Origin: Actinoplanes flavus | GTDB lineage: Bacteria > Actinomycetota > Actinomycetes > Mycobacteriales > Micromonosporaceae | Direction: 5' to 3' | Assembly: GCF_017592555.1 (NCBI RefSeq) | Contig: NZ_JAGFNS010000001.1 | Span: 211,571 to 275,570 of the forward strand | Length of the DNA stretch: 64,000 nt | Shown: piece by piece, positions 18,208-26,492 of the stretch | How the letters are laid out: every line of letters begins with the position of its first letter | Numbering within the stretch: position 1 is the stretch's first letter | Position numbers and translations under genes: made by a program | The notes under the pieces: model-generated | Told to the model about the DNA's origin: nothing | The model's database searches: none | The model's input: only the letters and a program-made list of their open reading frames with translations

Positions 18208-19935
18208 CTATCTGGCCAACTCGGTCACCCGGGACTCACGGACCACGGTGACCCGGATCTGGCCCGGGTAGGTCAGCTCCTCCTCGATCTGCTTCGCCAC
18301 GTCACGGGCCAGAACGGCGGCGCCGATGTCGTCGATGTCGTCCGGCCGCACCATCACCCGGATCTCGCGGCCGGCCTGCATCGCGAAGACCTTCTCCACC
18401 CCGAGCTTCCCGCCGGCGATCTCCTCGATCCGCTCCAGGCGCTTGACGTACGCCTCCAGGCTCTCCCGCCGGGCCCCCGGCCGCCCGCCCGAACAGGCGT
18501 CCGCGGCCTGCGTCAGAACCGCCTCGATGGTCTGCGGCGGCACCTCGTTGTGGTGCGCCTCGATCGCGTGGACGATGTCCTCGTGCTCGCCGTACTTGCG
18601 GGCCAGATCGGCGCCGATCAGGGCATGACTGCCCTCCACCTCGTGGGTCAGCGCCTTGCCGATGTCGTGCAGGAAAGCGGCCCGCTTCATGGTCGGCACG
18701 TCCAGGCCCATCTCGGCGGCCATGATCCCGGCGATGTGCGCCGTCTCCACCAGATGCTTCAGCACGTTCTGGCCGTAACTCGTCCGGTACCGCAGCCGGC
18801 CCAGCAGCTTCGCCAGCTCCGGATGGATGTTCGTGATCCCGACATCGACCAGAGCCTCCTCGGCCGCCCGGTCGCAGAGCCGCTCCACCTCGTTCTTCGC
18901 GCTGTCGAAGACCTCCTCGATCCGGTGCGGATGGATCCGGCCGTCCAGGACCAGCTTCTCCAGCGTCAGGCGGCCCACCTCACGGCGTACCGGATCGAAG
19001 CAGGAGAGAAGGACCGCCTCGGGCGTGTCATCGATGATCAGGTTGACGCCGGTCGTCGACTCGAACGCCCGGATGTTGCGGCCCTCACGGCCGATGATCC
19101 GGCCCTTCATCTCGTCGCTCGGCAGATGCAGCACGCTGACCACACTCTCCGCGGTCTGCTCGCTGGCGATCCGCTGGATCGCGTCGACCACGATGTGCCG
19201 GGCCCGGGTGTCCGCAGTGTTCTTCGCCTCGGTCTCGATGTCCCGGATCAGGATCGCCGCCTCGCGCTTCGCCTGCCCCTCGATCGCCTCGATCAGCTCG
19301 GTCCGGGCCGCCTCGGCGGTCAGCCCGGCGATCCGCTCCAGCTCCCGGCGCCGGACATCCTCGGCCTTCGTCAGGTCGGCCTCCCGCGTGGTGAGAGCCG
19401 CCTCCCGCGCCGACAGATCCGTCTCCAGCGTGGCCAGGCGGCGCTCCCGCTCGACGAGGCGCTCCACCTCCTCGCCGTGCAGCCGCTCCCGCTCGTCGAT
19501 CCGGGCGGCCCGGCGCTCCACCTCGGCCGCCTGCTCCTTCACCGTGGCGTTGAGCAGCGCGATCTCCCGCTCCCCGGACCGGCGGGCGGCGGCACGCACC
19601 TGCTCCGCGTCGGCCTCGGCCTGACGGTGGGCGTGCTCCAGGATGGTGTCGGCCTCGCTGTGCGCGGTCTCCAGAACCCGGCGGGCCTCGGCCCGGGCGG
19701 CGCTCGCCTCGGCCTTCGCGGCGGCGGCCTCGGCACGCACCGACGCGGCCTTGGCGTTGGCGTCCTCCACCTTCGCCCGGGCGTCACCGACCGCCTGCTC
19801 CTGCCGCTCCTGGGCGTCCTGCCGGTCGGCGCGCAGCTGGCGCAGCGCCCGTGCCCCGAGGACCAGCCCCGCTATCACCGCTACGGCGATCACGATGATG
19901 GCAACCACCAGCACCCAGTCCAGCGGGGTCATCAT
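18208..19935 (-). CDS. rny: Ribonuclease Y
   Basis: Membrane-anchored endoribonuclease of 575 residues that initiates mRNA decay. The start at ATG 19935 gives an N-terminal helix (WVLVVAIIVIAVAVIAGLVLG, about residues 7-28 in part), preceded by a GGGAGA site. A long charged coiled coil rich in Ala/Glu/Arg follows, then a KH domain (GRIIGREGRNIRAFE) and an HD domain with the metal motif FLHDIGKALTHE. A longer in-frame extension upstream lacks coding character and would destroy the membrane anchor position. It is convergent with gluD. With RNase J and PNPase it completes the RNA decay set in this window. Confidence 0.94.
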   Translation of the reverse strand: MMTPLDWVLVVAIIVIAVAVIAGLVLGARALRQLRADRQDAQERQEQAVGDARAKVEDANAKAASVRAEAAAAKAEASAARAEARRVLETAHSEADTILEHAHRQAEADAEQVRAAARRSGEREIALLNATVKEQAAEVERRAARIDERERLHGEEVERLVERERRLATLETDLSAREAALTTREADLTKAEDVRRRELERIAGLTAEAARTELIEAIEGQAKREAAILIRDIETEAKNTADTRARHIVVDAIQRIASEQTAESVVSVLHLPSDEMKGRIIGREGRNIRAFESTTGVNLIIDDTPEAVLLSCFDPVRREVGRLTLEKLVLDGRIHPHRIEEVFDSAKNEVERLCDRAAEEALVDVGITNIHPELAKLLGRLRYRTSYGQNVLKHLVETAHIAGIMAAEMGLDVPTMKRAAFLHDIGKALTHEVEGSHALIGADLARKYGEHEDIVHAIEAHHNEVPPQTIEAVLTQAADACSGGRPGARRESLEAYVKRLERIEEIAGGKLGVEKVFAMQAGREIRVMVRPDDIDDIGAAVLARDVAKQIEEELTYPGQIRVTVVRESRVTELAR

Positions 19936-22114
19936 CTCGCCGCGTCTCCCTTCGCCGCCGGCGCGGTGCACACGCGCGGGCCTCTCTGCGGGATGCCCGA
20001 CCAAGGCAGCAGATCGCGGGCGGCACCGGCCCCCGGGTACACGCGCTCCGCCGTTCGGCCACCCCGGCTTCCAGTCTCCGTCCGACGCCGGCGATCCGCC
20101 GGGCACCGGGTGCGGCTCACCGCGCCGGGACTCGGCCGCCCTCGCCGGATCACCGGGTCGGGTGGCGCCGTTCCGGGCCTCGGTCGCGGGCTCGGGCTGT
20201 GGTGTCCGGTCGCCTCTCCGGTTACCCCGGAGTCGCCCGGGTTACCGCGGAGCCTTCGGTTCCCTGGAGCCTGCCGGCCCGCAACCTTCCGGCACCTGAG
20301 GCTTTCCGGCCTGCCCAGAGCTTCCGGTCGTCCGCAGCCATTCAGCTACCCGGAGCCTTCGACCCGCCCGCAGCCATTCAGCTACCCGAAGCCTTCGACC
20401 CGCCCGCAGCCATTCAGCTACCCGCAGCCTGCCGGTCCGACCGGTACCTGGGCCCTGGTCACCCGGTTGCCCGTGGTCTTCGCGGAACTTCGGTTGCTTG
20501 AGCCTGCCGGTCGCCCGAAGCCTGCCGGTGCCCGTAGCCCTTCCGGTCGCGCACGCGGATCGCCTTTGGGAGCCGCGGCATCGTGGTCGCCGCGAAGCGA
20601 TCCAGCCGCTGCCCCGGCCGGCCCGGCCCGGTGCTCGAACGTCCCGGCGACCTCGGAGTCCGTAACGACTCGGTCCTTCAACCGAGTCGCGCCGGAATCC
20701 GCCGCCGCCTGCTCGGCCGGCCCGGCCGCCGTGGGAGGACTCCTGAATCGCTTCAACCCGGCGGCTGCCGCCGCCTGATCGCCTCGATTCCGTCGTTTCG
20801 CCTACCCGGGCGGCCCGGTCGCATGGGAAACCGGTCGAAGCGACTGTGTCAGCCGAACCGTCCGGACCCCGGTCAGCGACCGGTCTTCGGACCAGTCGCT
20901 CCGCTCAAGCAGGACGACCGGTTCAGAGCCGGAACATCCGCCGGCCTGAGCCGGAGACGATGTGCCGGAATCCTCCCCTGCCGCCCGCCGTCACGGAGGG
21001 CGCTCGAGCTCCTCGGCCGGGGAAGCGCTGCCCGATGATGACCATGAGGACATCCCGTCAGCGTTTCCCTGCGTAGCCTCGCCACCGCGGTCGCCACGCC
21101 AACCGGGAACATCGTCACCGTCCGTGGGATACGACAATGTCTCGAGCGATCTTCCTCGCCCGAGACCCCGTCTGATGATCCTCCGGCCGGCTCAGGTGCC
21201 CCCTGTCGGCGAGCCGCCCGTCAGCCGCTCGAATCAGAGTGTGTGGAGTTGTGGGGTTGACCGCCGGTATGTCGCGCCATCAGCCGCGCGGTCAGCGGCC
21301 GATGGAGGCACCTCACGAGCGTCGGACCGCCCAAGTGATGCCGTAATGTGATGCGATCTATGTTGTGCCTGTTGCATGAGATGGTCGAACAAACCTTGTG
21401 TAACGCGAGGCTAGGTCGCGAGCACCGCTTCGGTCAAGGACTCATGATTCGGCAGCGGATGGGACGTAGGGCACAGACCCGCTTACGCCCAGCTCACGAA
21501 CCCACAGGACATTTCCGGCGTACCATGCGATCACGCCACAGTGATGAAGAGCCGCTCCAGACTTCAACCATTATCACCACCGCCGCCAGCACTCTCACCA
21601 TGCGACACGGAGCGTGATAGTGAGGCGCGGTAACGGAGCGTATCAGCCGCCCCGGCCCCGAGGCCGTTGCGTGATATCGCACCGAAGGGACACCAGCGGA
21701 GCATTCCTCACATGAGGATCATATCGGTGAAATCCCTGGTCCCGGCGCCAACACCGGTCTCGAGCGCCGACTCGCATCAGCGAAAGTTTCGGCCACCGCC
21801 GCGACGACTGACGGAAACCCGCCACCGACCCTTCGAGGCTGGCAACACTTTCCCGCGGATCCCTGTCACAGCGAGGAACGGCCCCACAGCAACGCCGGGC
21901 GCGCACCGAAGTCGTCCGGTTTCCCGGCCACGACCACGCCCAGGCGATCATGATCCACGCAGTCATGCCCCGCCGACTCGCCACGCGGACAAGAAGTGTG
22001 CAAACCCACCCCGCCGCGCGGCCACCGGGCAGGGAGCGGCCCACCGCCCGACGCGAGCCATAGGCATGCGAACCCCGCCGCGCCGCGTGGCGACCGGGCC
22101 GTGGCCGCGCGTCG
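19936..22114. other. Gene-poor 2.2-kb intergenic stretch between rny and recX
   Basis: No open frame here has a recognisable product or consistent codon bias. The left half is extremely C/G-rich and made of short degenerate motifs (CAGCC, CCGGTC, TACCCG), including a 36-bp tandem repeat. From about 21,060 to 21,750 GC falls visibly and the text is irregular, as in untranslated or decayed DNA. I looked for tRNA-like T-loops and found none. Decayed gene remnants or a structured RNA are possible. Confidence 0.55.
20333..20440. repeat. 36-bp tandem repeat, about three copies
   Basis: The unit begins CGCAGCCATTCAGCTACCC and restarts at 20333, 20369 and 20405. Copies one and two differ at one base; the third diverges in its second half. 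The period is a multiple of three, but stop codons recur in two of the three minus-strand frames and the flanks look non-coding. Confidence 0.8.
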
Positions 22115-22843
22115 TCAGAGGCCGGTGGCCTCGTCCTCGAGCGCATCCGGGTCGATCGCGTCGGCGAATTCGGCGGCCTCCGCGTCGCGGGCGGCCAGCG
22201 CGTCCTTGACGGCGCGGATGGCGATGCCGGCCGGATATCCCTTTCGGGCGAGCATCGCGACCAGCCGCCGGAAGACCGCCTCCGGGGCACCTGTCGCCGA
22301 ACGGAGCTTGCGATCGACCAGCGCCCGGGCGGCGGCCGCCTCCGCCTCGTCGTCGACCGCCTCCAGCGCTTCGGAGGCCACCTCGGCGTCGACCCCGCGC
22401 TGGCGCAGCTCATTGGCCAGCGCCCGTCGGGCCAGCCCTCTCCCGTGATGACGGCTGGAGACCCACGCCCGGGCGAAGGCCGCGTCGTCGATGATGCCGA
22501 CCTCGTCGTACCGGTCGAGGACCTCGGCGATCACCTCTTCGGAGATCTCCTTGCGGACCAGCGCCTTCGCCAGCTCGGCTCGGGTCCGTGGGCGCACCGC
22601 GAGCTGGCGAAGACAGATCTCCCGGGCGAGCTCGGACTCGCTGCGCGGCGGCTCCGGCCGCTCCCGCCCGTTTCCACCCGCGTGGTCATCCGGCATGCCG
22701 GATCCGGCCGGGCGCCGGCGGGCGCCACGACCACCGGCACGGCGGGTCGCACCCGCCTCTCCGTCCTCCGGCATGCCGGAGGCGGCCCGGGGCGGGATGG
22801 CATCCCACCCTCGCCCGGACCGTGCACCGCGCCGTCCAGCCAT
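22115..22843 (-). CDS. recX: Regulatory protein RecX
   Basis: Modulator of RecA, 242 residues. The helical RecX repeats start near residue 73 (ICLRQLAVRPRTRAELAKAL, IIDDAAFARAWVSSRH, GLARRALANELRQRGVD). The first 70 residues are a low-complexity Gly/Arg/Pro extension not seen in short RecX proteins, containing two GMP(E/D)D segments whose DNA forms near-identical palindromes. It starts 14 bases after the recA stop, so it is co-transcribed with recA. A shorter start inside the extension cannot be excluded. Confidence 0.9.
   Translation of the reverse strand: MAGRRGARSGRGWDAIPPRAASGMPEDGEAGATRRAGGRGARRRPAGSGMPDDHAGGNGRERPEPPRSESELAREICLRQLAVRPRTRAELAKALVRKEISEEVIAEVLDRYDEVGIIDDAAFARAWVSSRHHGRGLARRALANELRQRGVDAEVASEALEAVDDEAEAAAARALVDRKLRSATGAPEAVFRRLVAMLARKGYPAGIAIRAVKDALAARDAEAAEFADAIDPDALEDEATGL
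22688..22782. repeat. Pair of near-identical palindromes in the recX leader region
   Basis: A 16-base perfect palindrome (ATCCGGCATGCCGGAT, 22688-22703) and an 18-base perfect one (CCTCCGGCATGCCGGAGG, 22765-22782) share the core TCCGGCATGCCGGA. They lie inside the low-complexity N-terminal part of recX, close after recA. Confidence 0.7.
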
Positions 22844-22857
22844 CGCCGGTTACCGGA

Positions 22858-23907
22858 TCAGAAGTCGACCGGCGGCAGCTCGGGGCCACCGGCGGCATCG
22901 GCACCGGCCTGCCCGACGCCGAGCTTCTCCAGGATCTTCTTCTCGATCTCGGCGGCGACGTCGGGGTTCTCCCTCAGGAACTCCCGCGCCTTCTCCTTGC
23001 CCTGGCCGAGCTGGTCGCCGTCGTACGTGTACCAGGCGCCCGACTTCCGGATGATGCTCTGCTCGACACCGACGTCGATGAGCGAACCCTCCCGGGAGAT
23101 GCCCTTGCCATACATGATGTCGAACTCGGCCTGCTTGAACGGCGCGGCCACCTTGTTCTTGACGACCTTGACCCGGGTGCGGTTGCCGACGACGTCGGTG
23201 CCGTCCTTCAGGCTCTCGATGCGCCGGACGTCGAGCCGGACCGAAGCGTAGAACTTGAGAGCCCGGCCACCGGTCGTCGTCTCGGGCGAGCCGAACATGA
23301 CGCCGATCTTCTCGCGCAGCTGGTTGATGAAGATCGCGGTGGTGCCCGAGTTGTTGAGAATACCGGTGATCTTCCGAAGGGCCTGGCTCATGAGACGGGC
23401 CTGCAGACCGACATGGCTGTCACCCATCTCACCCTCGATCTCGGCACGCGGCACGAGGGCGGCCACCGAGTCGATGACGATGATGTCGAGAGCACCCGAA
23501 CGGATCAGCATGTCCGCGATCTCGAGGGCCTGCTCACCGGTGTCCGGCTGGGAGACGAGAAGGGCATCGGTGTCGACACCGAGGGCCCGCGCGTACTCCG
23601 GGTCGAGGGCGTGCTCGGCGTCGATGAACGCCGCGATACCGCCGGCCTTCTGCGCGTTCGCCACCGCGTGCAGGGCGACCGTGGTCTTACCGCTGGACTC
23701 CGGCCCGTAGATCTCGATGACCCGGCCACGCGGCAGGCCACCGACGCCCAGCGCCACATCCAGCGCGATGGAGCTGGTCGGGATGACGGCGGTCTGCACG
23801 ACCGGCCGCTCCCCGAGCCTCATCACCGAGCCCTTGCCGAACTGCTTGTCGATCTGCGCCAGCGCCAGCTCGAGCGCTTTCTCACGATCAGGTGTTCCTG
23901 CCGCCAT
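22858..23907 (-). CDS. recA: Recombinase RecA
   Basis: DNA strand-exchange protein and coprotease for LexA, 349 residues. Walker A is GPESSGKT (68-75), followed by the ATP-contact FIDAEHALD, Walker [18 protein letters not shown], loop L1 [20 protein letters not shown] and loop L2 with [22 protein letters not shown]. There is no intein, unlike M. tuberculosis RecA. The ATG at 23907 has AGGGG eight bases upstream; open frame continues upstream but is not conserved. Damage-responsive promoter elements are upstream (see 23972-23994 and 24048-24094). recX follows in the same transcript. Confidence 0.98.
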   Translation of the reverse strand: MAAGTPDREKALELALAQIDKQFGKGSVMRLGERPVVQTAVIPTSSIALDVALGVGGLPRGRVIEIYGPESSGKTTVALHAVANAQKAGGIAAFIDAEHALDPEYARALGVDTDALLVSQPDTGEQALEIADMLIRSGALDIIVIDSVAALVPRAEIEGEMGDSHVGLQARLMSQALRKITGILNNSGTTAIFINQLREKIGVMFGSPETTTGGRALKFYASVRLDVRRIESLKDGTDVVGNRTRVKVVKNKVAAPFKQAEFDIMYGKGISREGSLIDVGVEQSIIRKSGAWYTYDGDQLGQGKEKAREFLRENPDVAAEIEKKILEKLGVGQAGADAAGGPELPPVDF

Positions 23908-23971
23908 TCCCGCCACCCCTGTATTCGATTTCGCGTTCTTCGCCGACGAGCTTTTGTTCACCACGGTCGAC

Positions 23972-23994
23972 ACGGTAGGCGGTGGGTATGACAA
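23972..23994 (-). promoter_or_regulatory. RecA-NDp/PafBC-type promoter of recA
   Basis: Read on the minus strand: TTGTC, four bases (ATAC), eight bases, then TACCGT. This matches the spacing of the mycobacterial LexA-independent damage promoter TTGTCRGTG-N8-TANNNT; the TTGTC, the purine after it and TANNNT are kept. It lies 65 bases upstream of the recA start codon. Confidence 0.65.
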
Positions 23995-24047
23995 AAATCC
24001 TCCGCCCTGTCGTGTGCTGTGGATGACCGAGCCGCTGTGGACAATAG

Positions 24048-24094
24048 CCGAACACCTGTACGAGGATCGAGAGAACCGCCGAACAGACGTACGA
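24048..24094. promoter_or_regulatory. Two SOS-like (LexA) boxes upstream of recA
   Basis: CCGAACACCTGTACGA (24048-24063) and CCGAACAGACGTACGA (24079-24094). Each matches 10 of the 12 fixed bases of the actinobacterial LexA box TCGAAC-N4-GTTCGA, with identical mismatches, and they are 31 bases apart. Both lie between recA and the DUF3046 gene. Confidence 0.65.
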
Positions 24095-24101
24095 AAGCAG
24101 C

Positions 24102-24302
24102 TCAGCGTAGCCGCGCGGGCACCCGATCGGGGTACGCGGCGACCACCGCGCGCCAGATGGTAGCCGTTTCGACACCCTGAGCGATGGCCGTGTCGATGGT
24201 CCGGCCGCCCAGCTCCGTGAAGGCGTGATCCGCCGCGATGCTGTGGGCGTAGGCGGACCCGAAACTCTGCTCCAGGCGTTCCCAGAAATCTGTCAGGCGC
24301 AC
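24102..24302 (-). CDS. DUF3046 domain-containing protein
   Basis: A 66-residue protein, [20 protein letters not shown] followed by a short helical segment ending [19 protein letters not shown]. It matches the DUF3046 family, which in actinobacteria regularly precedes recA. The start is GTG 24302. Function is unknown; the constant position beside recA suggests a link to DNA repair, though the SOS-like boxes and the recA promoter separate it from recA transcription. Confidence 0.85.
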   Translation of the reverse strand: MRLTDFWERLEQSFGSAYAHSIAADHAFTELGGRTIDTAIAQGVETATIWRAVVAAYPDRVPARLR

Positions 24303-24337
24303 CGTGAAAGGTTACCCACGAACGGGCCGCCGACCCG

Positions 24338-25000
24338 TCAGGCGACCGCCGCGGCCGCGACCCGGAGGTCGTCGACCAGTCCCCGGTACGCCGTCTCGCG
24401 ATCATCCGCACGCAGCACCGCCGAGGGGTGGATCGTGGCCAGCGCCTGGATCTCGGCCACCGGGAAGTCCTCGGGGTGCTGGGCCGACGCCGGCCATGGC
24501 ATCAGCTGCCCACGTGACCGGGTCACCCGGAACGACGGGCCGAGCAGCGCCTTGCCCGCGGTGGCGCCCAGGATGACCACGAGCTCCGGCTTGAGCAGCG
24601 CGAACTCCGAGACCAGCCACGGACGGCAGGCGGTGATGTGGGCGGGCCCCGGGTTCTGGTGGATCCGCCGGGTGCCGCGCGGCTCGAACCTGAAGTGCTT
24701 CACCGCATTCGTGATGTAGAGATCGGCCGGGTCGATGCCGGCGTCGTCGACCGCCTCCCGCAGCAGCCGGCCCGCCGGCCCCACGAACGGCAGCCCCTGC
24801 CGGTCCTCGATGTCGCCGGGCTGCTCGCCGACGAAGACGATCTTCGCGTGCGGCGCCCCGCGCCCGAACACGGTCTGGGTCGCGTTCTGGTGGAGCTCGC
24901 AGCCCTGACAGTCCGCCGCGGCCGACTTCAGCTCGTCGATGCTCCGGGGGTGCGGCGGCACCCATCGCTGCGCGCCGACCGGCGCCTCCGTCCATGGCAT
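24338..25000 (-). CDS. udgX: Uracil-DNA glycosylase UdgX (uracil cross-linking type)
   Basis: 220 residues. CQGCELHQ (C31, C34) and C125 are iron-sulfur ligands; H102 in NAVKH stands where family 4 enzymes have a cysteine. Motif A is GEQPGD (58-63) and motif B is HPSAVLRA. The diagnostic element is the R-loop [11 protein letters not shown] with His114, which in mycobacterial UdgX attacks the sugar and leaves the enzyme covalently bound to the uracil site (established for the family). This sets it apart from ordinary family 4 or 5 enzymes. The ATG at 25000 sits seven bases after a damage-type promoter, implying a leaderless mRNA. It is 35 bases upstream of the DUF3046 gene. Confidence 0.9.
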   Translation of the reverse strand: MPWTEAPVGAQRWVPPHPRSIDELKSAAADCQGCELHQNATQTVFGRGAPHAKIVFVGEQPGDIEDRQGLPFVGPAGRLLREAVDDAGIDPADLYITNAVKHFRFEPRGTRRIHQNPGPAHITACRPWLVSEFALLKPELVVILGATAGKALLGPSFRVTRSRGQLMPWPASAQHPEDFPVAEIQALATIHPSAVLRADDRETAYRGLVDDLRVAAAAVA

Positions 25001-25006
25001 TGCACC

Positions 25007-25029
25007 GTTCTACCCGCAGCCACCGACAA
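25007..25029 (-). promoter_or_regulatory. RecA-NDp/PafBC-type promoter of udgX
   Basis: On the minus strand: TTGTCGGTG, eight bases, TAGAAC. The first nine positions fit TTGTCRGTG exactly; only the last base of TANNNT differs. Six bases separate it from the ATG, so transcription probably starts at the start codon. Confidence 0.72.
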
Positions 25030-25086
25030 AATTCCCACCGCCCCGACCCGTCCGGATGACGGCACTCCCCCTTCCCGCGCCAGACC

Positions 25087-26433
25087 TCACCTCATCGGCG
25101 GAACCACGCCCGCCGGGTTGACCGCGGCCGCCACCGCTCCGGCCAGGTCGGTCGCCTCCGCCGGCTCGAGTGTGCTGATCGTGATGCGGATCCCCGGTGG
25201 GGAGCCCATCCGGAAGAGGGCGCCGGGCGCCACCGCGTACCCCCGATCGCGGAGCGCCGCGACCGCCCGGGTCTCGTCGGGCACCGGAACCCAGACGTTG
25301 ATACCGGTCTCGCCGAAGGCCTCGACGCCCTCCGCCCGGAGCGCCGCCCGGAGTGAGCGGCGGCGTTCCGCGTACGTCCTCGCGGCGTGCGCGACCAGCT
25401 CGGTGGTCTCCTCGTCCCGCCAGAGCCGGAGCAGGAGCCGCTGCAGGACGGTCGACACCCAGCCCATGCCGATCCGCATGCGGCCGGCCACCCGGGCCGC
25501 GGTCGTCTCGTCGCCGGCGAGCACGGCGATGCGCAGGTCCGGCCCGAAGGGCTTGGAGGCGGACCGGACGAACGCCCAGGAGCCGGTCACCGGACCGATG
25601 CAGTGCGGCTGACGCTCGGCCAGCTCGGCCGCGTGGTCATCCTCGATGACGACGACGCCCGGATGGCCGGCCAGCAACTCCCGGAGCCGGGCGGCCCGCT
25701 CGGCTCCGACCGCGGCGCCGGTCGGATTCTGCGCGCGGACGGTGATCACGACGGCCCGGGCGCCCGATCGCAACGCTGCGGCCAGCGCTTCCGGGTCGGG
25801 CCCCTCGGCGTCGACCGCGAACGGCACCGCGCGCAGGCCCAGGGCGGCCACCAGGTCGATCAGGGCGGCCCACCCGGGATCCTCGACCGCGACGCCGTCG
25901 CCTGGTCGAAGGTGAGCGGTGAGAACCCGCTCGATCGAGTCGAGCGCTCCCGAGGTGACCACGATCACCGCGCCGGAGACGGGAACTCCCTCGTCCAGCA
26001 GGCGGGGCCGGGCGGCGTCGGCCAGCTCCGGCATGGTCACCGCGGACGCATACCCCTGCGGCGGGCCGGGCCGCGCCGCGAGCGCGGCGATCGCCGGAGC
26101 CAAGGGCGGCAGCAGATGCGGATCCGGCTCTCCGGTGGAGAGATCGCGCAGGCCCGGCGGAGCCGGCGTACGCAGAGCCGCTCGCGTCACCGCGACGGCC
26201 GGCCGGGAACGGACGCGGGTGCCGCGCCGCCCCTCGGTCTCGATCACGCCGCGCTGGCGCAGCTCCTGATAGGCCTTGGCCACGGTGGCCGGGCTGACGT
26301 GCAGAGAGCCGGCGAGGACCCGGACCGACGGCAGCGCCGCCCCGGCGATCCAGTCGCCCCGGACGATGCCCGCCTCGATGCTGGCCGAAATCTCGGCGGC
26401 GCTGTCACCGCTGACCTGATACTGTGCTGACAC
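25087..26433 (-). CDS. MocR-type transcriptional regulator (GntR HTH + aminotransferase fold)
   Basis: 448 residues. The N-terminal winged helix (ASIEAGIVRGDWIAGAALPS, VSPATVAKAYQELRQRGVIE) is GntR type. From about residue 100 a fold-type I aminotransferase domain follows, with the PLP lysine in RSASKPFGPDLRIAVLAG and AQNPTGAA nearby. MocR proteins sense PLP or amino-acid adducts and often regulate a divergent neighbour. The divergent gene here encodes a flavin-barrel (PNPOx-like) protein fused to GNAT, 59 bases away, so a PLP-related control is plausible. Start GTG 26433; palindromes overlap the start region. Confidence 0.88.
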   Translation of the reverse strand: MSAQYQVSGDSAAEISASIEAGIVRGDWIAGAALPSVRVLAGSLHVSPATVAKAYQELRQRGVIETEGRRGTRVRSRPAVAVTRAALRTPAPPGLRDLSTGEPDPHLLPPLAPAIAALAARPGPPQGYASAVTMPELADAARPRLLDEGVPVSGAVIVVTSGALDSIERVLTAHLRPGDGVAVEDPGWAALIDLVAALGLRAVPFAVDAEGPDPEALAAALRSGARAVVITVRAQNPTGAAVGAERAARLRELLAGHPGVVVIEDDHAAELAERQPHCIGPVTGSWAFVRSASKPFGPDLRIAVLAGDETTAARVAGRMRIGMGWVSTVLQRLLLRLWRDEETTELVAHAARTYAERRRSLRAALRAEGVEAFGETGINVWVPVPDETRAVAALRDRGYAVAPGALFRMGSPPGIRITISTLEPAEATDLAGAVAAAVNPAGVVPPMR

Positions 26434-26456
26434 AGCAAGCAGTCTGTACTAGTACA
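26422..26456. promoter_or_regulatory. Palindromes between the divergent MocR and PNPOx-GNAT genes
   Basis: CTGTG-CTGA-CACAG (26422-26435) overlaps the MocR start codon, and TGTACTAGTACA (26445-26456) is a perfect 12-base palindrome ten bases further. They lie in the only intergenic DNA of this divergent pair, so they are candidate operators for the MocR protein. Confidence 0.5.
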
Positions 26457-26492
26457 AGGTCATTCGCAAGCGGAACAGCCGGGGAGGCCATC

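Noticed and set aside
20333-20440. CRISPR array from the 36-bp units
   Set aside because: The 36 bases repeat directly with no spacers between them.
18124-20778. Long plus-strand open frame across rny and into the 36-bp repeats
   Set aside because: Most of it is antisense to rny, and its end is low-complexity Pro/Arg sequence without a recognisable domain.
21060-21750. tRNA or tmRNA gene in the lower-GC part of the rny-recX gap
   Set aside because: I found no T-loop with matching acceptor stem on either strand by eye.
22858-23907. Intein in RecA, as in M. tuberculosis
   Set aside because: The protein is of normal length and the P-loop and loops L1 and L2 are uninterrupted.
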